Assembly (NCBI GenBank): GCA_030601645.1
Contig: JAUWBQ010000048.1
Location: 1 to 10,151 of the forward strand
Source: Candidatus Bathyarchaeota archaeon
GTDB taxonomy: Archaea; Thermoproteota; Bathyarchaeia; TCS64
Length of the DNA: 10,151 bases
Reading direction: 5' to 3'
The notes beneath the pieces were generated by a model. The model was not told the origin of the DNA, made no database searches, and saw only the letters and a list, made by a program, of their open reading frames with translations. Shown piece by piece: positions 6,423 to 10,151 of this stretch. Each line of letters begins with the position of its first letter. Position 1 is the first letter of the stretch. A program made the position numbers and the translations under genes.

Positions 6423-7808
6423 CTATTTTCTGAGCGTCTTCCTCTCCCAGTTCCTTCTCTGGTGGGGGTAGTCTTCGAAGAAGCGCTCGATGATCTCCTC
6501 GACCCGGCCCTGGGCTCTGGTCAGGGCCTCGGCCTCGCGGATGGTGGTGAGGCGCTTCTCTCTCTTCAGAATGCTGCCGTCCGCTATGACCTCGGAGATG
6601 TCGCCGCTGGTTCCGTAGAGGACGATGCTGGTGAGGGGGTCCATGGTGGGGGTGAGGTAGGGGTTGAGGGTGTCGACGGTGATGACGTCTGCCTTCTTCC
6701 CGGGTTCCAGGGAGCCTACTTTGTCGTCTATTCCCAGTGTCTCGGCGCCCTTCCTGGTGGCCAGCTCGAGGAGCTCGTAGTGGGTGGGGCGGGCGGTCAG
6801 GGGGTTTCCGGACAGCATGCCCTCTGCGCCGCCGACGGCTCGTGCTCGAGTCCTCTGGCCGGCGATGTTCTCCCTGAGGAGCTGGAGCACGTCGTGGTGG
6901 TAGTCGTCTGTGCCGAGGCCGACGGGGATGCCGGCGTCGAGCCAGCGGAGGAGGGGGTTGGCGACGGCCCGGCAGTGGAGGATACCCATGCCCGACTTTT
7001 CGATGAGCCGGGTGTCTGACTCCGTGGCGTAGGTGCAGTGGGCGCCCGTGAGCCCGTCGTCCAGGACTCCGAGGTCTCTGAGGTGCTCGGGGGGCGTCTT
7101 GCCGTGGAGCTTTTTGACCTGCTGGACCTCCCGCCAGCTCTGGGAGAGGTGGGTGGTGAGCCTGAGGCCGTGCTCGTCCGCGTATTCCTTGCATCTGGTG
7201 TAGGTCTCGGGCGTCGCCAGGTCGGCGGCCTTGGGGGCCATGGCGGTGGTGATTCTCCCCTCGGCCTTGCCGTGCCAGTTCCTGTGGAGGTCGACGGCCC
7301 TCCGGTATGCGGCCTCTCCTTTCTCGGGGAGGTACTGGTAGACGCCGTCCATGAGGCTGACGAGGTCGACTTCCTCGATGTCGGCTGCGAGGATGACCCT
7401 GTTGCCGACTTCGGCTACCGATTTGGCGAAGCCGTGGGGGTAGGTGTAGATGATCATGCTGGTGGTGGAGCCTCCGTGGATCAGCTCTGCGCAGGAGGCG
7501 GAGCCCAGCCAGTCCATGTCGTCTGGTTGGCGGTAGCCTTCCAGGGGGAGGTTTACCCTGTAGAAGTCGCCTATGAGCTCGTAGACGCCCCGGAAGTACT
7601 GCTGGAGGTGGGCGTGGGCGTTGACGAATCCGGGGAGGACGACCTTGTGGGTGGCGTCGATGATGTGCTCCGGGCTGCGTGGGGTCTCGACCTCACTGCC
7701 GATTTCCAGGATGCGGTCGTCCTCGATGTACACGCTTCCCCTGCGGTGGACCGTCCTGTCTGCGTCCATGGTGGCTATGAACCCGTTCTCTATCAGGATC
7801 TCGCCCAT
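6423..7808 (-). CDS. Amidohydrolase (TRZ/ATZ, SsnA/chlorohydrolase-like)
   Basis: A 461-residue metal-dependent hydrolase of the amidohydrolase superfamily, usually acting as a deaminase or dechlorinase on heterocycles. An N-terminal beta-sandwich part (LIENGFIATMD ... IEDDRILEIGSEV) leads to VLPGFVNAHAHLQ, with metal ligands H65 and H67. Further ligands or active-site residues are H220 (TTHLSQS), H257 (GAHCTY) and D301 (GLGTDDYHHD). The C-terminal LGIDDKVGSLEPGKKADVITVD closes the fold. The GTDDYHHD loop resembles SsnA-like members more than the GTDGxxSNN of classic TrzN or MTA/SAH deaminases, so the substrate is open. ATG at 7808 matches the usual N-terminus. The gene lies 60 bp downstream of the thiolase gene on the same strand and could be read from the same transcript. 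Family is secure; reaction is not. Confidence 0.88.
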   Translation of the reverse strand: MGEILIENGFIATMDADRTVHRRGSVYIEDDRILEIGSEVETPRSPEHIIDATHKVVLPGFVNAHAHLQQYFRGVYELIGDFYRVNLPLEGYRQPDDMDWLGSASCAELIHGGSTTSMIIYTYPHGFAKSVAEVGNRVILAADIEEVDLVSLMDGVYQYLPEKGEAAYRRAVDLHRNWHGKAEGRITTAMAPKAADLATPETYTRCKEYADEHGLRLTTHLSQSWREVQQVKKLHGKTPPEHLRDLGVLDDGLTGAHCTYATESDTRLIEKSGMGILHCRAVANPLLRWLDAGIPVGLGTDDYHHDVLQLLRENIAGQRTRARAVGGAEGMLSGNPLTARPTHYELLELATRKGAETLGIDDKVGSLEPGKKADVITVDTLNPYLTPTMDPLTSIVLYGTSGDISEVIADGSILKREKRLTTIREAEALTRAQGRVEEIIERFFEDYPHQRRNWERKTLRK

Positions 7809-7868
7809 TGTTGTCGGTTTCCTGATCCGGCTGCTGGGAATAAGGGTTTTTTGGGTGGTGCTCCGGTC

Positions 7869-8786
7869 TCATGTCTTCTTGGATAGTTGTCCCAGGAGCT
7901 GGCATGTCCTGCAGGTCTCGTCGGTGGTGGGTTCTCCGCAGTTCTTGCAGTGGCCTGCGTTCGCCGTTTTGGCTTCCGGGGCTAGCTTGAGGGCGGTGCG
8001 GTAGACGGTGAACTTGGTGCCGGGGCGTCTGTCCTCCATGCGGTTGAGGAAGTCGCGGATGTCGTTGCGCATGGCCTCGGAGGCGTAGGGGCAGGGGAGG
8101 CTCTGGAAATCTAGGCCCGTGAGGTAGGCGTGGAGGGCGGACTCGCGTTCCGGTATCTCGCAGTAGGGTTTGATGCGGCGGACGAAGCCGGGGATTGCTC
8201 TGCCGCCGGGGTCCATCATGGCGAGGCGGTTGAGGTCTCCCCTGAGGATGTTTAGGATGGCCGTCTGGGCCATGTCGTCTAGGTTGTGGGCGGTGGCGAG
8301 GCGGTCGGCGTCGACCTGCTTGGCCGCTTGGTTGAGGGCCCGTCGGCGGAGGACTCCGCAGTAGGTGCACGTGGCGAGTTGGCGTTGGCTCTGGGCGATC
8401 TCGTCCATGGATGTGCCGAAGAGGTCTCTGAATGAGGTTACGTGGTGTTCTATGCCGAGGCTGCTGCAGGCTCTTGAGGCGAGGGAGAGGGCTTCGTCCC
8501 GGTAGCCTTCGACTCCCTCGTCGATGGTGACGGCGATGATCTCGGCGTTGGGGTGGTCTTCCTCGATCTCTACGAGGATCTTGAGGAGGCCGAGGCTGTC
8601 CTTGCCTCCTGAGACGCCGAGGGCGATGCGGGAGTCGTGGCGGAGCATGTCGTGGCGTGCGATGGCGCGCCGGACCCGTTCCTTGAGAGTGTACGTGAAG
8701 CAGTCACCGCATAGCCTCTCCCCGCTGTAGGGCCTGTGGTAGATGGAGGGCTTCTTGCGGCATTTGGTGCATTTTGGCTGTTCCAT
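7869..8786 (-). CDS. TtuA/Ncs6-family tRNA 2-thiolation enzyme
   Basis: A 305-residue ATP-pyrophosphatase of the TtuA/Ncs6 family, which adenylates a uridine in tRNA and replaces oxygen with sulfur (s2U at position 34 or 54). The N-terminal zinc finger has C6, C9, C26 and C29. The PP-loop GVSGGKDS is at 57-64. The three cysteines expected to hold the [4Fe-4S] cluster are C140 and C143 (CTYCG) and C232 (LPCPY). A C-terminal zinc finger uses C280, C283, C292 and C295. All key residues are present, so it should be active. Sulfur would come from a thiocarboxylated ubiquitin-like carrier, and two candidates lie directly upstream. ATG at 8786 follows a TATA box about 32 bp away, giving a leaderless or near-leaderless message. 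Position 34 versus 54 of tRNA cannot be decided from the sequence. Confidence 0.92.
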   Translation of the reverse strand: MEQPKCTKCRKKPSIYHRPYSGERLCGDCFTYTLKERVRRAIARHDMLRHDSRIALGVSGGKDSLGLLKILVEIEEDHPNAEIIAVTIDEGVEGYRDEALSLASRACSSLGIEHHVTSFRDLFGTSMDEIAQSQRQLATCTYCGVLRRRALNQAAKQVDADRLATAHNLDDMAQTAILNILRGDLNRLAMMDPGGRAIPGFVRRIKPYCEIPERESALHAYLTGLDFQSLPCPYASEAMRNDIRDFLNRMEDRRPGTKFTVYRTALKLAPEAKTANAGHCKNCGEPTTDETCRTCQLLGQLSKKT

Positions 8787-8814
8787 TGCGTCGTTTGGAT
8801 CCTGTTTGGTGGGG

Positions 8815-8822
8815 TTATAAAC
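8815..8822 (-). promoter_or_regulatory. TATA box for the TtuA/Ncs6 gene
   Basis: The reverse strand reads GTTTATAA here, about 25 bp before position 8793, so the transcript would begin within about 8 bases of the ATG at 8786. It lies in the 48-bp spacer after the ubiquitin-like gene, so the thiolase can be expressed on its own as well as by read-through. Confidence 0.6.
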
Positions 8823-8834
8823 TCTGTGTGGGGG

Positions 8835-9122
8835 TCAGCCGCCGTGGGTGACGGAGAGGAGGACGAGTGTGTCGCCGTCGGTGATGGGTGTGTTGAGGCC
8901 TTGGAGGTTGCCGATCTCGACGCCGTTTAGGAGGATGAGGGTGGCGACGGGGGTCTGGGTGACGGGGTCGAGTATGGCATCTCTGAAGCTTGTTCCGTGC
9001 TCCTCGATTAGGGTCTGTAGGACGGTGGAGATGTCGGCGTTCTCGGATGTTTCTAGGGTCTCCTCCGATGTTCCGGCCGCCTCCTTGGCGACGCCCATCA
9101 TCCTGACGACTATTCGTGCCAT
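8835..9122 (-). CDS. Ubiquitin-like sulfur carrier/SAMP (MoaD/ThiS family), copy 1
   Basis: A 95-residue beta-grasp protein ending in the di-glycine tail (VTHGG) that is activated as an acyl-adenylate and then a thiocarboxylate or a protein conjugate. The MoaD/ThiS pattern is seen in IVVRMMGVAKEAAG at the N-terminus, ILLNGVEIGNLQGLNTPITDGDTLVLLSVTHGG at the C-terminus, and a central ISTVLQTLIEEHG helix. It lies 48 bp upstream of the thiolase gene on the same strand, so it is the more likely sulfur donor for tRNA thiolation (TtuB-like). MoaD-like or protein-modifier roles remain possible, and these functions overlap in archaea. The start is ATG at 9122, only about 5 bases from the expected transcript start of the shared TATA element. 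No E1-like activating enzyme gene is in the window. Confidence 0.85.
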   Translation of the reverse strand: MARIVVRMMGVAKEAAGTSEETLETSENADISTVLQTLIEEHGTSFRDAILDPVTQTPVATLILLNGVEIGNLQGLNTPITDGDTLVLLSVTHGG

Positions 9123-9147
9123 GGCAGGTTCTTCTCTGCCTTTCGAT

Positions 9148-9157
9148 ATGTATAAAT
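9148..9157. promoter_or_regulatory. Shared bidirectional TATA element between the two ubiquitin-like genes
   Basis: The stretch ATGTATAAAT reads TATAAAT on the + strand (9151-9157) and TTTATACAT on the - strand. On the + strand the expected transcript start (about 25 bp on) is near 9180, next to the GTG at 9182. On the - strand it is near 9127, next to the ATG at 9122. The 59-bp spacer between the two start codons has no second good TATA element, so one box facing both ways is the simplest reading. Both messages would be leaderless. Confidence 0.65.
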
Positions 9158-9181
9158 CCTCGGCGTCTGGGTGTTGATCGG

Positions 9182-9475
9182 GTGCCTAGTTTGGAGGTCG
9201 AGGTGAAGTATTACGCGATGCTCAGGGAGGCCTCAGGCAGGAAGCGGGAGGTGTTTAAGATTCCTGAGAAGTCCTCTGTCGGAGACTTGCTGGGCGTGAT
9301 TGTGGACAGGTACGGGGAGCCCTTCCATCGTTACGTGTTTGACTCGGAGAAGCGGGTGAGGGACTTTCTGAGCTTTATGCTGAACGGGGTTAATGTGAAC
9401 AGCCTGGAGGGGTTGGATACACTGCTGGGGGAGGGGGACGTGCTGGCGATACTGCCTCCCATCGGTGGGGGCTAG
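9182..9475 (+). CDS. Ubiquitin-like sulfur carrier/SAMP (MoaD family), copy 2
   Basis: A 97-residue beta-grasp protein of the MoaD type, ending LPPIGGG. The N-terminus VEVKYYAMLREASGRKREVFKIPEKSSVGDLLGVIVDRYG and the C-terminal FMLNGVNVNSLEGLDTLLGEGDVLAILPPIGGG are strongly MoaD/SAMP1-like. The IPEKSSVGDLLGVI helix and the -GG terminus are what the E1-like activating enzyme recognises. The reading frame is open further upstream (to an ATG at 9116), but that extension would overlap the opposite gene's start and the TATA box; GTG at 9182 is about 27 bp after the TATA element and gives the normal family length. It may be the molybdopterin-synthase small subunit or a second protein or tRNA sulfur carrier. 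It is only distantly like copy 1, so it is not a recent duplicate. Confidence 0.85.
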   Translation: MPSLEVEVKYYAMLREASGRKREVFKIPEKSSVGDLLGVIVDRYGEPFHRYVFDSEKRVRDFLSFMLNGVNVNSLEGLDTLLGEGDVLAILPPIGGG

Positions 9476-9494
9476 GGTTCTCTGTCGGATTTGG

Positions 9495-9504
9495 CCTTTT
9501 TCTT
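9495..9504 (+). terminator. Possible T-rich terminator after ubiquitin-like copy 2
   Basis: The run CCTTTTTCTTT follows the stop codon by about 20 bases. Archaeal transcription commonly ends at short T-runs on the non-template strand without a stem-loop. A second run, GTTTTTGA, lies at 9520-9527. The T tract also merges with the next TATA-like element, so the two signals overlap. Confidence 0.35.
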
Positions 9505-9510
9505 TATATA
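9503..9510 (+). promoter_or_regulatory. TATA box upstream of a possible small transcript
   Basis: TTTATATA lies about 26 bp before an ATG at 9533, the usual distance for a leaderless start. No family-sized protein gene follows. The product is therefore either a tiny peptide (23 codons, 9533-9604, ending in TGA) or a small non-coding RNA. A weak hairpin (TCC TT / GGGGA, with TCGTCGA as loop) lies at about 9563-9579. Confidence 0.4.
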
Positions 9511-9532
9511 CTTGCGCTCGTTTTTGACTTGA

Positions 9533-9604
9533 ATGGGATCGCATCGGAGCGTTTCTAGGGTTCCTTTCGTCGAGGGGACGGTTCTTCTTATACTGCTTGT
9601 ATGA
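9533..9604 (+). other. Possible 23-codon leaderless ORF or small RNA
   Basis: ATG through TGA gives a 23-residue peptide, MGSHRSVSRVPFVEGTVLLI then LLV. Support is only the well-placed TATA box about 26 bp upstream; there is no family similarity. The message would run straight into a C8-T-C6 tract (9605-9619). The same bases could instead be the 5' part of a small RNA. Low confidence either way. Confidence 0.2.
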
Positions 9605-9619
9605 CCCCCCCCTCCCCCC
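9605..9619 (+). repeat. Poly-C tract (C8 T C6)
   Basis: A homopyrimidine run of eight C, one T and six C in the spacer before the tRNA gene. On the opposite strand it is a G-run that could form a strong structure. No function is assigned. Confidence 0.7.
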
Positions 9620-9683
9620 TCATCGTCTGGTTTGGTTGCGCCTTTGTTTGAAGTCGGTCTGGGGTTGGGGCTTCGGTGTTATC

Positions 9684-9694
9684 TTTATTTATAT
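9684..9694 (+). promoter_or_regulatory. TATA box for the tRNA-Arg gene
   Basis: TTTATTTATAT lies about 25 bp upstream of the first base of the tRNA at 9714, the expected spacing for archaeal tRNA promoters. Confidence 0.65.
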
Positions 9695-9713
9695 GGTGCT
9701 GTGAACGTATGGT

Positions 9714-9791
9714 GGGCTCGTGGTCTAGTCAGGATAAGACGTCAGCTTGCGGAGCTGTTGGTCGTGGGTTCGAATCCCACCGAGCCCGCCA
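9714..9791 (+). tRNA. tRNA-Arg (anticodon GCG), CCA encoded
   Basis: A cloverleaf folds cleanly. The acceptor stem is GGGCTCG/CGAGCCC (9714-9720 with 9781-9787), the discriminator base is G at 9788, and CCA is encoded at 9789-9791. The D-stem is GTCT/AGAC with GG and A20 in the loop. The T-arm is GTGGG-TTCGAAT-CCCAC (9764-9780). The anticodon loop is TTGCGGA, so the anticodon is GCG, reading CGC and CGU (arginine). C35, A20 and the G discriminator fit archaeal arginine tRNA identity. The outermost anticodon-stem pair (27-43) is a U-U mismatch, and the rest of that stem pairs well. No intron is present. A TATA box lies about 25 bp upstream. Confidence 0.95.
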
Positions 9792-10089
9792 CAGTTATAC
9801 GTTGACATCAAGGTGCGCACGAAACGCGGCCGGTTCAAGCCCCACTCTACGAAATGAGGGATTCTCTGTCTTCTAAAAGATGCCCCCCTTTATCGTCGCT
9901 GTGACCGGTACCATAGGATGGGGAATCATGTCGAGGCGGGCAAATAGTTCACTTATCCATAAGAGAATATTCCGCTCACGATAACAAATCAGGAAGAACT
10001 GGGAGCACAACTCCTTCACGTCTAGTTGACTGGGGCTTATCCTGTACATTGTATCTAGGTAAACCAACAAGCCGTGTGGGGGTTCCACT
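9792..10089. other. Spacer of about 300 bp without a convincing gene
   Basis: The region after the tRNA is less GC-rich than the flanking genes. It holds a tRNA T-arm-like remnant at about 9832-9845 and a short + frame at 9880-9984 (34 codons) whose start (MPPFIVAVTGTIGWG) faintly recalls a P-loop but lacks the GK[ST]. A 75-codon frame on the - strand (9873-10100, TTG start) has no recognisable motif and runs over the start of the next gene. I see no stable RNA gene or repeat array here. Confidence 0.5.
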
Positions 10090-10151
10090 GTGAAAATCAA
10101 ACTTTTCTTCTATCTCATAATATTCGCAATAATTGTTCTTGGCGAGTGGGA
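10090..10151 (+). CDS. Start of a probable exported or membrane protein (cut by window edge)
   Basis: A frame opens with GTG at 10090 and is still open at the window end (20 codons seen). The first residues are (M)KIKLFFYLIIFAIIVLGEW: two lysines followed by about 15 strongly hydrophobic residues, the layout of a signal peptide or N-terminal membrane anchor. The GTG follows GGGGG (10077-10081 region) by about 8 bases, a possible ribosome binding site. An in-frame TAA at 10060-10062 and no other start codon between support this start. The rest of the protein lies beyond the window, so no function can be given. It faces away from the tRNA gene. Confidence 0.45.
   Translation, partial: MKIKLFFYLIIFAIIVLGEW

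Noticed and set aside
7038..7886. 282-codon + strand frame, valine/glycine-rich
   Set aside because: Antisense shadow of the amidohydrolase, whose metal ligands are all intact on the - strand.
9676..9876. 66-codon + strand frame crossing the tRNA
   Set aside because: It runs through the tRNA gene; the GFESHRARH-like translation is a known artefact of tRNA T-arm sequence.
9880..9984. 34-codon + frame starting MPPFIVAVTGTIGWG, resembling a P-loop kinase N-terminus
   Set aside because: The GK[ST] of the P-loop is missing, the frame stops after 34 codons, and no continuation was found in other frames; a decayed kinase fragment is possible but not supportable.
9873..10100. 75-codon - strand frame with TTG start
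   Set aside because: No motif, no promoter seen, and it overlaps the start of the GTG gene at 10090; kept only as a possible alternative.
1..10151. CRISPR array, insertion sequence or inverted-repeat ends
   Set aside because: No regularly spaced direct repeats, transposase-like frames or terminal inverted repeats were seen on reading through the window.

Overview
The window looks like a piece of a moderately GC-rich archaeal chromosome. Archaeal traits are: TATA-box/leaderless promoters about 25 bp before genes, a stand-alone CinA/MoaB-type protein, a TtuA/Ncs6-family tRNA thiolase with two zinc fingers, two small ubiquitin-like (SAMP/MoaD-type) proteins ending in GG, a RimI/Ard1-type acetyltransferase and an archaeal-style adenylosuccinate synthetase. 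TTG starts are very common. My best guess is an uncultured Thermoproteota-like (for example Bathyarchaeia-like) lineage, but that is inference only.

Layout. 1-491 (-): 5' part of purA, cut by the window edge. 618-2718 (+): CinA-like molybdopterin-binding-domain protein, then a LarA-like (DUF2088) protein that lacks the nickel-pincer lysine at the usual place. 2715-3833 (-): site-2 protease-family membrane protein whose stop overlaps the larA-like stop. 3962-4456 (+): RimI-like acetyltransferase. 4543-4695 (+): a 50-residue single-pass membrane protein. 4814-5317 (+): YkgJ-type cysteine-cluster protein. 5373-6404 (+): succinylglutamate desuccinylase/aspartoacylase-family zinc hydrolase, convergent with 6423-7808 (-), a TRZ/ATZ-type amidohydrolase. 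7869-8786 (-): TtuA/Ncs6-family thiolase. 8835-9122 (-) and 9182-9475 (+): two ubiquitin-like proteins transcribed divergently from what appears to be one shared palindromic TATA element. 9714-9791 (+): tRNA-Arg(GCG) with encoded CCA. 9792-10089 holds no convincing gene. From 10090 (+) a probable exported or membrane protein begins and runs off the window.

Functional themes. The best-supported unit is a sulfur-transfer module at 7.87-9.48 kb: a thiolase and two candidate sulfur-carrier/protein-modifier proteins, next to a tRNA gene. The neighbouring pair of metal hydrolases (5.37-7.81 kb) is an uncharacterised amide/amine-hydrolysing set whose substrate cannot be read from sequence. The left half is a set of housekeeping or conserved single genes. 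Base composition also changes: from about 4.7 kb onward the + strand is rich in G and T whichever strand is coding.
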